A stretch of DNA of 64,000 bases from Tautonia sp040717455 (GTDB lineage: Bacteria > Planctomycetota > Planctomycetia > Isosphaerales > Isosphaeraceae): NCBI RefSeq assembly GCF_040717455.1, contig NZ_JBFEFH010000010.1, positions 1 to 64,000 on the forward strand, in the 5' to 3' direction. Positions 18,354 to 26,399 of this stretch are shown here, in pieces. The notes under the pieces are model-generated. The model saw only the letters and a list, made by a program, of their open reading frames with translations, did not search any database and had not been told where the DNA came from. How positions within the stretch are numbered: position 1 is the stretch's first letter; the number at the start of each line of letters is the position of its first letter. The position numbers and the translations under genes were made by a program.

Positions 18354-20453
18354 ATGTCCTTGATCGAACACCCCGTGACCCGTCGCGACCTCGCCCGCAG
18401 CGGAGCGGCCCTGTCGATGGCCTGGACCCTGGCCCGGGCATTCCAGCCGATCGCATCGGCCTCGGCCGCCCCGTTAGCGCCCCAGGAAAGCGAGCGGGCG
18501 ATCCTCAACCGATTCCCGAGGATGCTCCAGGATTTCTACACGGCGCGGGTGCGACAACTGGAACGGCAACGGAACCGGGCGTTCCGCGCCATGCAGACGA
18601 GGGAGGACGCCGAGCGTTACGTGGCCTCGGTCCGCGAGCGGATCGCCGAGAGCTTCGGCCCATTGCCCGAGAAGACCCCCTTGAATCCACAGGTCACGGG
18701 GATTGTCGAGCGTGACGGCTACCGGATTGAGAATGTGATCTTCGAGAGCCGGCCGGGGTTCCTCGTGACGGCCAACCTCTACGTGCCGACGAATCGCGAC
18801 GGGAAGATGCCGGGCGTGGTCGGCAGTTGCGGGCACTCGGCCAACGGCAAGGCGGGGGGGACGTATCAGGCCTTCGCCCAGGGGCTGGCCCGGCAGGGGT
18901 ATGTTTGCCTGATCTTCGACCCGATCGGCCAGGGGGAGCGGATGCAGTCGTTCGACGACCAGGGGAAACCTCGGTACGGCGGAGGCACGAGGGAGCACCT
19001 GATCGCCGGCAACCAGCAGTACCTGACCGGCGAGTTCTTCGGCACCTGGCGCGCCTGGGACGGCATCCGGGCGCTCGACTATCTGTTGACCCGAGAGGAA
19101 ATCGATCCGGAGCGGGTCGGCATCACGGGGAACTCGGGCGGCGGCACGATGTCGACCTGGCTGATCGGCCTGGAGCGTCGCTGGACGATGGGGGCGCCGA
19201 GCTGCTTCGTGACGAGCTTCCAGCGCAACCTTGAGAACGAGCTGCCGGCCGACACCGAGCAGTGCCCGCCGAGGGCCCTGGAGCTGGGCCTCGAGCACGA
19301 GGACTTCCTGGCCGCGATGGCGCCGAAGCCGGTGATCATCCTCGCCAAGGAACGTGACTACTTCGACGTCCGCGGATCGATCCTCGCGCACCGACGCCTG
19401 CAGAGGCTGTACGACCTCTTGGGGGCGAAGGAGAACATCGGCCTGTTCTACGGGCCGACCGAGCACGGGTTCTCGCAGGAGAACCGAGAGGCGATGTACG
19501 GCTGGTTCAACAAGGTGACGGGCCTGTCGGACTCGTCGGCCGAGCCGGACTTGACGATGGAGGAGGACGAGACGCTCCAGTGCGCCCCGGGGGGCCAGGT
19601 GGGCGGCGAACTCGGCTCGAAGTCGATCTTCGCCTTCACGCGGGAGGCGTCGCAGCGGCTGGCCGAGCAGCGCGGGGAGCTGGACGCCGAGGCCACGCGG
19701 GCGGCGGTCGAGGCGTTCATGAGGCTGCCGGAGCCGCGAGCGTTGCCGGCGTATCGGATCATGCGGCCGATCTCGGGCCGGGATTACCCGACGTCGCACC
19801 TGGGGAATTACGGGGTGCCGACCGAGCCGGGGGTCGAGGCGATCGTCTATCGCCTGTATGACCGCTCGCACGTCTCGCGGCCGCCGGCCGACGCAAAGCG
19901 GGCGATCCTGTACGTCTCGGACAAATCGGCGGATGAGGAATTGCGCGAGGAGCCGTTGATCCGACGGTTGGTCAACGCCGAGCCGGATTCGGCCTTCTAC
20001 GCCTGCGACGTGCGGGGGATCGGCGAGTCGAGGCCGAACACCTGCGGGATCAACTCGTACTTCAATCCGTATGGGAACGACTACTTCTACGCGGCCCACG
20101 GGATCATGCTCGGCCGGCCGGTGCCGACGCAGCGGACGCTCGACGTGCTCAAGGTGCTGGAGTGGCTCAAGGGGATCGGGCATGAGGAGGTCCACCTCGT
20201 CTCCCGGGGCTGGGGGGCAATTCCCGCGACCTTCGCGGCGGTGCTGGAAGACGAGGGATTCGTGACCCGGGTGACGCTCAAGCACGCCCTCACCTCCTTC
20301 GCCGACGTGGCCGAGGACGAGGACTACGACTGGCCCCTCTCGACCTTCCTGCCGGGCGTGCTCGCCGCGTTCGACCTGCCCGACTGCTACCGGGCCCTGG
20401 AGGCGAAGGGCCTCCGGCTGATCGCGCCGCGCGGGGCGAAGGCCGAGGCCTGA
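18354..20453 (+). CDS. Tat-exported alpha/beta hydrolase with C-terminal extension (acetyl-xylan-esterase-like)
   Basis: 699 residues. A twin-arginine-like signal (TRRDLARSGAALSMA, about 9-23) leads to an alpha/beta hydrolase domain (about 130-400). The nucleophile elbow is GNSGGG and a possible acid is in VIILAKERDYFD, with a histidine in YGPTEHGFS. The second half (about 430-690) resembles another hydrolase-like fold (YACDVRGIGESRP, HLVSRGWGA) that lacks a clear nucleophile elbow. Probable periplasmic esterase for acetylated or methylated polysaccharide. It is divergent from Gfo/Idh/MocA-ThuA, which fits a sugar-use locus. Confidence 0.85.
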   Translation: MSLIEHPVTRRDLARSGAALSMAWTLARAFQPIASASAAPLAPQESERAILNRFPRMLQDFYTARVRQLERQRNRAFRAMQTREDAERYVASVRERIAESFGPLPEKTPLNPQVTGIVERDGYRIENVIFESRPGFLVTANLYVPTNRDGKMPGVVGSCGHSANGKAGGTYQAFAQGLARQGYVCLIFDPIGQGERMQSFDDQGKPRYGGGTREHLIAGNQQYLTGEFFGTWRAWDGIRALDYLLTREEIDPERVGITGNSGGGTMSTWLIGLERRWTMGAPSCFVTSFQRNLENELPADTEQCPPRALELGLEHEDFLAAMAPKPVIILAKERDYFDVRGSILAHRRLQRLYDLLGAKENIGLFYGPTEHGFSQENREAMYGWFNKVTGLSDSSAEPDLTMEEDETLQCAPGGQVGGELGSKSIFAFTREASQRLAEQRGELDAEATRAAVEAFMRLPEPRALPAYRIMRPISGRDYPTSHLGNYGVPTEPGVEAIVYRLYDRSHVSRPPADAKRAILYVSDKSADEELREEPLIRRLVNAEPDSAFYACDVRGIGESRPNTCGINSYFNPYGNDYFYAAHGIMLGRPVPTQRTLDVLKVLEWLKGIGHEEVHLVSRGWGAIPATFAAVLEDEGFVTRVTLKHALTSFADVAEDEDYDWPLSTFLPGVLAAFDLPDCYRALEAKGLRLIAPRGAKAEA

Positions 20454-20480
20454 GACCCGGTCAGATGGCACCTGCCACGA

Positions 20481-20519
20481 CGAGGCGTTCCGGAGCGATG
20501 AGCGTTCCGGAACGCCTCG
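20481..20519 (+). terminator. Candidate terminator hairpin after the alpha/beta hydrolase gene
   Basis: CGAGGCGTTCCGG (20481-20493) pairs exactly with CCGGAACGCCTCG (20507-20519) around a 13-nt loop, 28 nt past the stop codon. The 13-bp stem is strong, but no T-run follows, so rho-independent ending is not certain. Confidence 0.5.
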
Positions 20520-20622
20520 ATCCGGTGTCGGCGCCGACCGATCGAACCGAGCTGATCTGAGGGGACCGCCGTGGTCGAGTCGATCGCTTCCGGACTTCGT
20601 TCCGAGCGTCAGACCGGCCTTC

Positions 20623-20651
20623 TTGTTCGACTCAGATCGGGGTGATACGAT
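20623..20651 (+). promoter_or_regulatory. Possible sigma70-like promoter upstream of methyltransferase
   Basis: TTGTTC (20623-20628), a 17-nt spacer and TACGAT (20646-20651). The elements match consensus only partly, and the leader to the ATG at 20846 would be about 190 nt. The rest of the gap 20454-20845 shows only the hairpin at 20481-20519. Confidence 0.3.
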
Positions 20652-20845
20652 CCTCCCCTGCCCGGCGCGGTTGGACGATTTATCCGGGAAACGACCCCAG
20701 ACGTCCCATCGTCAACGTCGAAGACCCGACTTCGCAATGGTCACGGTGTGTGGAACCCGTGTCTCGCGAAGGATCGAGCCGTCGAGGGCCCGCTCCATCT
20801 CGGGAAATCGGCAGCCTTTATCGCGATGCAACCCGTAGCACCGTA

Positions 20846-21604
20846 ATGTATCAGCGACTTTATCGCATTCTCAAGAACGCCAAGACCGGCACGAACGACG
20901 AGACACGAGGGCGTCATCTGATTGCGCCGCTGGTGGCGGAATTGTGCGGCCCGAATACCTCTCCGGCGGTCCTCGATGTGGGGGCAGGTTACGGGAGCGA
21001 TTTGCTGGCGATCAAGAAGGCAATCCCTGGGGCTTCCGTCTCGGCCGTGGAAGGATTCCCGAAGGCCGTGGAATTCCTGCGCTCGTCGGGGGTCGCGGTG
21101 GCCAGCATCGACTTGGAGCGCGAACGCCTCCCATTCGCAGACAATTCGTTTCATGTTGTTAATTGCAATCAGGTACTTGAGCACGTAAAAGAGTTGTTCT
21201 GGGTCGTATCCGAGCTGAGTCGGGTCTGCGTGGTCGGCGGGTATCTGGTGATCGGCGTGCCGAACCTGGGGTCGCTGCACAACCGGGTGGCCCTGCTGTT
21301 CGGCCGACAACCGCCGGCGATCCACGTGTTCGGCCCACACGTGCGAGGTTTCACGGTCGATGGGCTGCGTGACTTTTTCGAGTCGGGGCAGACGCTTCGC
21401 GTGACTCAGGTGCTTGGCGGAAACTTTTACCCGTTCCAGCCCTCCGTGGCACGGATCCTGGCCCGATGGTTCCCTGGACTGGCCGTTTCTTCGTTTTATG
21501 TGGTGGAGAAAGTGTCTCATGAGCGATTCCTGAACGTCCTGGACGGAGATCGATCGGGCGAACTGGTCGATACTCCGTACTTCCGAGGGGGCTCGGGCGG
21601 CTAA
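20846..21604 (+). CDS. Class I SAM-dependent methyltransferase
   Basis: 252 residues. Motif I is VLDVGAGYGSD near 45, followed by VSAVEGFPKAVEF, the acidic LPFADNSFHVV block and GGYLVIGVPNLGSLHN, the pattern of Methyltransf_11/25 proteins that modify lipid, sugar or quinone substrates. The C-terminal part (FYPFQPSVARILARWFPGL) is like that of glycan- or lipid-linked methyltransferases. The start at 20846 is chosen because the upstream leader is not protein-like. Codon use is less GC-biased than in the neighbours (for example TTTCATGTTGTTAATTGCAA at 21148), which may point to transfer. No functional partner is visible beside it. Confidence 0.85.
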   Translation: MYQRLYRILKNAKTGTNDETRGRHLIAPLVAELCGPNTSPAVLDVGAGYGSDLLAIKKAIPGASVSAVEGFPKAVEFLRSSGVAVASIDLERERLPFADNSFHVVNCNQVLEHVKELFWVVSELSRVCVVGGYLVIGVPNLGSLHNRVALLFGRQPPAIHVFGPHVRGFTVDGLRDFFESGQTLRVTQVLGGNFYPFQPSVARILARWFPGLAVSSFYVVEKVSHERFLNVLDGDRSGELVDTPYFRGGSGG

Positions 21605-22151
21605 GCTCGGGGGCTCGGCTCGTCCTCCGGGCGTGATCGACCACCATCGGGACGGACGGCGACCGTTCCTTGTCGCTCGAAGCGGGTCCATCCCTCGGTG
21701 CCCGTGGCTGCTCAGCAGGAATCGCGGCGATCGGCCGAGGATTTCTGGGAGAGGGAGCGAGTGATCGGGAGGCACGGGCCCATAGGGTCGACCTCAGTGC
21801 GACCGTCGGTACGCGGTGCGGTGCGCCGATCGGAGGCGGAGGGGGCATCAGAAGGGGAATTCCGGATCTCATTCCGAGTCGAAGGGTTACGGCGATCTTC
21901 GGGGGATGATTCGGGGCCGGGGGTTCACGAGCGGGGCAATGGGGTGGTGAGCGGGGCGGACCGCAGGCGAGCAGGCCGGGGCGGTGCTCGGGGGCGGCGG
22001 GCCTGGGGTGCTCGTGCTTGACCTGCGTCGGCACGACGCGGATGATGGGGCTCGGCGCCGAAGGGCTTCGGGGTACGGGGCCGGGAGGCGCGTGCGGCGG
22101 GGTCACACCAAGGGGTTTGGTGAGGTCGGTCACACGGGGAGGGCGGAACCG
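21605..22151. other. 547-nt non-coding gap
   Basis: No gene is supported. The longest frames are Pro/Arg- or Gly-rich products of GC bias on both strands. The last third is a G-rich strand (about 21900-22140). No strong palindrome or known RNA fold was recognised. Confidence 0.4.
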
Positions 22152-22556
22152 ATGCGTGGCACGATGGCGACCGTTGCGCTGGGCGTTGCGTTGCTGTGGG
22201 GTTCAGCATATGCCCAGGAGATCACGCTCGACGCGGTCCCTCCGGTGGTGGTCGAGACGGTGCCGAAGGCCGGATCGGGGGATGTGGACCCGAGCCTGGC
22301 CGCGATCAGGGTGACCTTCAGCAAGGACATGCAGGACGGCAGTTGGTCGTGGTCGACGCTCAGCAAGGAGACGTTCCCCGAGACGACCGGATCGCCGAAG
22401 TACCTCGAGGACGAGCGGACGGCCGCCCTCCCGGTCAGGCTGGAGGCGGGCAAGACGTATGCGATCTGGATCAACAGCCAGCGGTTCCGCAACTTCAAGG
22501 ATGCGAAGGGGCAGCCGGCCGTCCCTTATTTGCTGGTCTTCAAGACGAGGGAGTGA
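22152..22556 (+). CDS. Secreted Ig-like domain (Big_5 type) protein
   Basis: 134 residues with a signal peptide (MRGTMATVALGVALLWGSAYA) and one domain of the bacterial Ig-like type: VVETVPKAGSGDVDPSLAAI, then RVTFSKDMQDGSW and LEAGKTYAIWIN, closing with YLLVFKTRE. This is typical of SbsA/Big_5 domains found in extracellular proteins. It stands alone with no catalytic part, so it may be a small structural or binding protein. Upstream in-frame codons give a low-complexity leader, hence the start at 22152. Confidence 0.82.
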   Translation: MRGTMATVALGVALLWGSAYAQEITLDAVPPVVVETVPKAGSGDVDPSLAAIRVTFSKDMQDGSWSWSTLSKETFPETTGSPKYLEDERTAALPVRLEAGKTYAIWINSQRFRNFKDAKGQPAVPYLLVFKTRE

Positions 22557-22641
22557 GAGGACCGGCCTCGTCATGGTTACGGATCTCTGAGCCCAACGGC
22601 GCCGATCGATTCCGGGAAAACCACCGGGGAGGCGGGGAACG

Positions 22642-22902
22642 ATGGGCCTGGACACGGTTGAACTGGTGATGGCCGTCGAAAAGGAGTTCGGCATCTCCGT
22701 CTCCGACGATGAAGCGCCGAAACTCGTTCGTCTCGGAGACCTTCATGCCTTCGTGGTCGAGGCTCTTTGCGCTCGCGGTGAATCAGTCGATCCCTCCGCG
22801 GTTTGGGAAGAGATCAAGGCAATCATGCGACGCGAGTTCGGTATCCGAGAGGGGAATCTCGTCCCCGAGGCCCACATCGTTGACGATCTGGGCCTGGACT
22901 GA
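22642..22902 (+). CDS. Circularly permuted acyl-carrier-protein-like protein lacking the serine
   Basis: 86 residues. The first half (GLDTVELVMAVEKEFGISV) matches the C-terminal half of a classic ACP, identical to E. coli AcpP over LDTVELVMA. The second half (VWEEIKAIMRREFGIREGN and IVDDLGLD) matches the N-terminal half. The order is therefore swapped, and the cut falls at the DSL motif: the phosphopantetheine serine is replaced by Gly2, and the protein stops right after DDLGLD. It cannot carry a 4'-phosphopantetheine at that site. The ATG is preceded by a purine-rich GGGGAGGCGGGGAACG stretch that can serve as ribosome binding site. Role unknown: a decoy or partner-binding ACP, or part of a two-chain ACP. 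The homology is read directly from sequence; the function is inference. Confidence 0.8.
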   Translation: MGLDTVELVMAVEKEFGISVSDDEAPKLVRLGDLHAFVVEALCARGESVDPSAVWEEIKAIMRREFGIREGNLVPEAHIVDDLGLD

Positions 22903-23159
22903 CGCCTCACCACTCCCATGGCCTCTCAGGTCACCCTCGCACAAGCGACGGGCCGTGTCAGCGATGAGGCGTTACCGACTCGGGTTGAGGGTGAGGGCCG
23001 GTGAGGGGAGCTGTCGGCGGGTTGGCTGGGGTCGTGTCGCTCCCGGTTCTCCTGACTCGTCATCAACCGCTTGCGAGGGCGTCGGCAGGACAACCCAGGC
23101 GTTGTGCCGGCCCTCTTCGGCCCGACAACTCGGGGATCGCTCGGGCGTGCCTGGGCGGG

Positions 23160-23189
23160 TAAAATGAGCACCGACACCTTGATGGAGGA
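23160..23189 (+). promoter_or_regulatory. Possible -10 box and ribosome binding site of the toxin-antitoxin operon
   Basis: TAAAAT (23160-23165) is a good -10 box and GGAGGA (23184-23189) is a good ribosome binding site 7 nt before the ATG at 23197. No convincing -35 box was seen. The Shine-Dalgarno decides the antitoxin start against the upstream ATG at 23164. Confidence 0.4.
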
Positions 23190-23196
23190 ATGTCGT

Positions 23197-23430
23197 ATGC
23201 CCCTGACTGCCGAGCAACTGCTGACCGCGGCGCTCGACCTGCCCGACGCGGATCGCCTGGAACTGATCGAGGCGCTGATTGTTTCGGTCCAGCCTCCTGA
23301 CCGACCACCGTTCGATGACTCCTGGCGAGAGGTGATTCGACGGCGATCGGCCGAGCTGAACGCTGGCAAAGTCACCTCGATCCCCTGGGCTGAGGTCAAG
23401 CGGCAGGCCCGGGAGGCCCTGGGTGATTGA
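23197..23430 (+). CDS. Addiction-module antitoxin (TIGR02574-type)
   Basis: 77 residues matching the putative addiction module component family: LTAEQLLTAALDLPDADRLE, then a proline stretch and WREVIRRRSAELNAGKVTSI with the conserved PWAEVKRQ. Such proteins neutralise RelE/ParE-like toxins and usually repress their own operon. The start at 23197 follows GGAGGA. The 3' end overlaps the toxin gene by 8 nt, so toxin translation is probably coupled. Confidence 0.88.
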   Translation: MPLTAEQLLTAALDLPDADRLELIEALIVSVQPPDRPPFDDSWREVIRRRSAELNAGKVTSIPWAEVKRQAREALGD

Positions 23431-23716
23431 CGTCCGGTTCCACCCGGAGGCTCAGGCCGAATATCAGGATGCTCTGGCGTGGTATCAGGTCCGTAGCCGT
23501 CAGGCCGCGGAGCGGTTCGAGGCGGAGACCGATCGGGTTTTGGACTTGATCCAAGCCAACCCGGGCCTGTTCCCCAAGTATGATGAAGAGCACCGTTTCG
23601 TCATGCTTCGACGATTCCCCTACAGTCTCGTGTACCAGGTGCAGCCGGATCAGATATTGGTCGTTGCCGTCGCGCATTCGCGTCGATCTGCGGACTTCTG
23701 GCAGGGACGCGCCTGA
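23423..23716 (+). CDS. RelE/ParE family toxin
   Basis: 97 residues beginning with GTG inside the antitoxin gene. The fold pattern is that of RelE/ParE: VRFHPEAQAEYQDALAWYQ, FEAETDRVLDLIQANPGLFP, then RRFPYSLVYQVQPDQILVVA and the HSRRSADFW ending. ParE-type toxins inhibit gyrase and RelE types cleave mRNA; the sequence does not decide between them. It forms a compact two-gene module with the upstream antitoxin. Confidence 0.9.
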   Translation: MIDVRFHPEAQAEYQDALAWYQVRSRQAAERFEAETDRVLDLIQANPGLFPKYDEEHRFVMLRRFPYSLVYQVQPDQILVVAVAHSRRSADFWQGRA

Positions 23717-23860
23717 ACTCCTCGGATGGCCTGGTCGTCGTCTGCGTGGATCTGGGAGCGAAGCGCCGGGAGGACCGGGGCCGGGATGACCCCGGCCGCA
23801 CCGGAGACGGAGGACCGTGGGATTGCGAACGCGGATGCTTGCGCGATTTCGCCCGAACGC

Positions 23861-25000
23861 TCAGGGAGCGACGGGGAGGTGGCGCTCGAACCAGGAGAGC
23901 ATCTCGGCCTTCATCTCGGGGAGGTATTCGTGGCCGGTGTCGGTGTAGACGACGCTGTGGAAGTGCTCGGGGGCGCCGAGCAGGGTGTAGATCTGCGAGA
24001 GCTTGGATTCGAGGGTCTCGACGCCGTCGAGGGGGGCGCCGGGGTCCTCGTCGCCGGAGAGCTGGAGCATGGGGCGGGGGGCGACGAGGGCGTAGATGGC
24101 CTCGGTGTCGAAGTGGTTGAGCAGGCCGGGGACGAAGTAGTAGATGCCGTGCCTGCGGAGGTCGCCGTGGGAGAGCAGCTCGGTGTATCGGGTGAAGCAG
24201 GCGACGCCGACGAGGGCGTCGATGCGGTCGTCGATGGCGGCGAGCCACCAGGCGCGGGTGCATCCCATGCTCATGCCGGTGGCGCCGATGCGGTCGGGGT
24301 CGACCTCGGGGCGGGTCTGGAGGTAGTCGAGCAGGCATTGCTCGTCGCGGAGCATCATGCCCCAGAGGGTGCGGCCCTGCCAGAGGTGGAGCTTGAACAG
24401 GCTGTGCTCCTGGCCGAGCTTCGAGTCGTTCTCGCCCCCGGGGCCGAGGCCGACGCGATCGCCGTTGAAGTAGGCGTCGATGGCGGCGACGACGTACCCT
24501 TTGCGGGCGAGCATCGGGCCGACGTACTGGCCGTGGTCTTCAAGGGTGCAGATACTTTCCTTTGAGCTACCGTGGCCGTGCAGGCCGACGATGACCGGCG
24601 CGGGGGCCTTCAGGTTGTCGGGGATCAGGAGGATGCCGGGCACCATCATATCCACACCGTTGTGGAACTGGAACCGTTCGAGCGTGTAGCCGTCGTGCTG
24701 CTCGCGCGCAACGACCTCGACGGCCGCCGGATCGGGCCGGGGCGGGAGTTCGCCGAGCAGGTCGAGCAGGGTCGATCGGACGGCGTCGCGGCCCTCGGTT
24801 TGCCATTGTTCGGCGTCGGTGGGGAGGGGCCACTCGGGCAGCTCCATCGATCGGAAGCTCTCGGGGACGACGGCCCAGGGCTCGCCGGAGGGGGTGCCAC
24901 CCTTGCTGGAGGCCGGGGTCACGCGCTCCTGGGCGCTTGCGGACGGGACGGCCGCCGAGGCGAGCAGGGCGAGGGCGGCGAGGAGAGGGGTTGGTCGCAT
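23861..25000 (-). CDS. Secreted alpha/beta hydrolase (dienelactone-hydrolase or acetyl-xylan-esterase-like)
   Basis: 379 residues with a signal peptide (MRPTPLLAALALLASAAVPS) and an alpha/beta hydrolase domain (about 115-375). The nucleophile elbow is TGMSMGC, the acid is probably in SGDEDPGAP and the histidine in TGHEYLP. An oxyanion segment (VGLHGHGSSKES) is in place. Members of this group cleave acyl esters on polysaccharide or small molecules. Convergent with the toxin gene; no partner gene is adjacent. The start is supported by the signal peptide. Confidence 0.87.
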   Translation of the reverse strand: MRPTPLLAALALLASAAVPSASAQERVTPASSKGGTPSGEPWAVVPESFRSMELPEWPLPTDAEQWQTEGRDAVRSTLLDLLGELPPRPDPAAVEVVAREQHDGYTLERFQFHNGVDMMVPGILLIPDNLKAPAPVIVGLHGHGSSKESICTLEDHGQYVGPMLARKGYVVAAIDAYFNGDRVGLGPGGENDSKLGQEHSLFKLHLWQGRTLWGMMLRDEQCLLDYLQTRPEVDPDRIGATGMSMGCTRAWWLAAIDDRIDALVGVACFTRYTELLSHGDLRRHGIYYFVPGLLNHFDTEAIYALVAPRPMLQLSGDEDPGAPLDGVETLESKLSQIYTLLGAPEHFHSVVYTDTGHEYLPEMKAEMLSWFERHLPVAP

Positions 25001-25482
25001 GGGGGTTCACTCCAATCGGATCGGTCTGGCTCGTGTCGCGCGCGGGGAACGGGAGGCATTCGCCCGAGGCCCATGCGTGGGACCGGGTCGATGTCCTTGT
25101 CCACCGGTACGGGTCTGGTTGAGCCATCAATGCTGCGACGGGCGCACGCAACAACGCTGCCGGGACGTCGCGGGTCGGTACCGTCTCTTGGTCGGGATCA
25201 TGATCAGGGTAAGGCCACCCGTGTCACGCGCCAACAGGCCTGCCCGAGTGATCGTGGGCAGGGTCACCGGCTTGTGTCCGCCCGGCCGAACGTTGCATCA
25301 ATGCAACATTCGCGGCACCCAGACCGTGAGGGGCTTGATGAGGGTTTGCCGCCTCGCTACGTTCATCCATGCTTCGTCCAGGACTCCCCCCGACACGTCT
25401 CGCCGGCCGCCCATGACGGAGGGTCTTCCTCTGGGGGGGTCGTCATCGGGGAGGGGTATCTCCAGCAAGGAATGAACCTTGT
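25001..25482. other. 482-nt divergent intergenic region with a short palindrome
   Basis: No gene is supported. GTTGCAT and ATGCAAC (25292-25298 and 25301-25307) form a perfect 7-bp inverted repeat with a 2-nt spacer, a possible operator for the PEP-CTERM gene downstream. The region must also carry the promoter of the minus-strand hydrolase. Confidence 0.4.
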
Positions 25483-26136
25483 ATGAACCCGATCCGAACG
25501 CTCTCGCCGGTGGTGCTGGCCGCGGCCCTCGTGCTGGCAAACTCGGCCCGCGCCGAGGTGATCCTCGTCGACACCCTGGGCCCCGACAATTCGTTCAACG
25601 CGGTCGGCTGGACCATCGGGACGTCCAGCAACATCCGCCAGGGCCCGAGCTTCGTGACGCCCGACACGCCGGGATTGTTCTTCAGCGGCTTCGAGACGGT
25701 GTTCAGCCGGGTGTCCCGGCGGCCGAATGAGCTGGTCATCGAGCTGCGGGAGGACGGCGGGGGCACTCCCGGAGCCGTCCTGGAATCGTTCCTGTTCCTC
25801 GACGTGGTGAGCCAGGCGGCCTCCCCGAGCGTGATTTCGGCCTCCTCCGTCCTTCGGCCGAGGCTCGCGGCGAACACGCAATACTGGCTGATCGCGTCGA
25901 CGCCGACCTCGAACCAGTTCATCTGGCACCTGAACGAACTCGGCGAGTTCGGCCAGCTGACGCCGCATGCGTTCACCTCCGGGGACGCCCCGTTCTCGGT
26001 CAACGACCGGCAGCCCATGCCCGCCCTCCGGGTGAAGGCGGGGGTGATCCCCGAGCCGTCGAGCCTCGTCTCGCTCGGGATCGGGCTGGTGCTGGTCGGC
26101 GGGGCGATCGCCCGCCGATGGCGGTCGCGGGCCTGA
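25483..26136 (+). CDS. PEP-CTERM sorted extracellular protein (choice-of-anchor type)
   Basis: 217 residues. A signal peptide (MNPIRTLSPVVLAAALVLAN) is followed by a beta-rich domain (about 25-180) with repeats in the style of choice-of-anchor proteins, and the C-terminus is a PEP-CTERM sorting tail: VIPEPSSLVSLGIGL, a hydrophobic helix and a basic end (ARRWRSRA). The tail is recognised by EpsH-type exosortase, after which the protein is surface-bound. No exosortase is in the window. A decayed copy of its N-terminal part lies at 27811-27920. Confidence 0.9.
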   Translation: MNPIRTLSPVVLAAALVLANSARAEVILVDTLGPDNSFNAVGWTIGTSSNIRQGPSFVTPDTPGLFFSGFETVFSRVSRRPNELVIELREDGGGTPGAVLESFLFLDVVSQAASPSVISASSVLRPRLAANTQYWLIASTPTSNQFIWHLNELGEFGQLTPHAFTSGDAPFSVNDRQPMPALRVKAGVIPEPSSLVSLGIGLVLVGGAIARRWRSRA

Positions 26137-26285
26137 GCCGACCGACGGCGGGGCGCCCGGGCGACCAAAGGTCAATTCCACAAGCGAACGCATCCGACTC
26201 GCTCGACGACCGCTTCTGCACTCGAAGGAAGCGGCCTGCCCCGCCCGGACGACGGGGCGTCGTCCGGGGCACCCGAGATTCGTGC

Positions 26286-26367
26286 GTGGCCGGGGCAAAG
26301 CGCAGCGTGCCCCGCTCGAGCGGCGTCAGGCACGGCGCCGGGGCACGCTACGCTTTGCCCCGGCCAC
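26286..26367. repeat. Inverted repeat element, 29-nt arms with one mismatch
   Basis: Arms at 26286-26314 and 26339-26367 are reverse complements at 28 of 29 positions; the loop is 24 nt. The arms differ from those of the 2987-3071 element, so it is a separate repeat family. A smaller hairpin at 26244-26268 (10-bp stem, 5-nt loop) precedes it and may terminate the PEP-CTERM transcript. Together they fill the gap between two convergent genes. Confidence 0.72.
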
Positions 26368-26399
26368 CCGTCGCCGCCCGACGCTCCATGTTCGATCGG

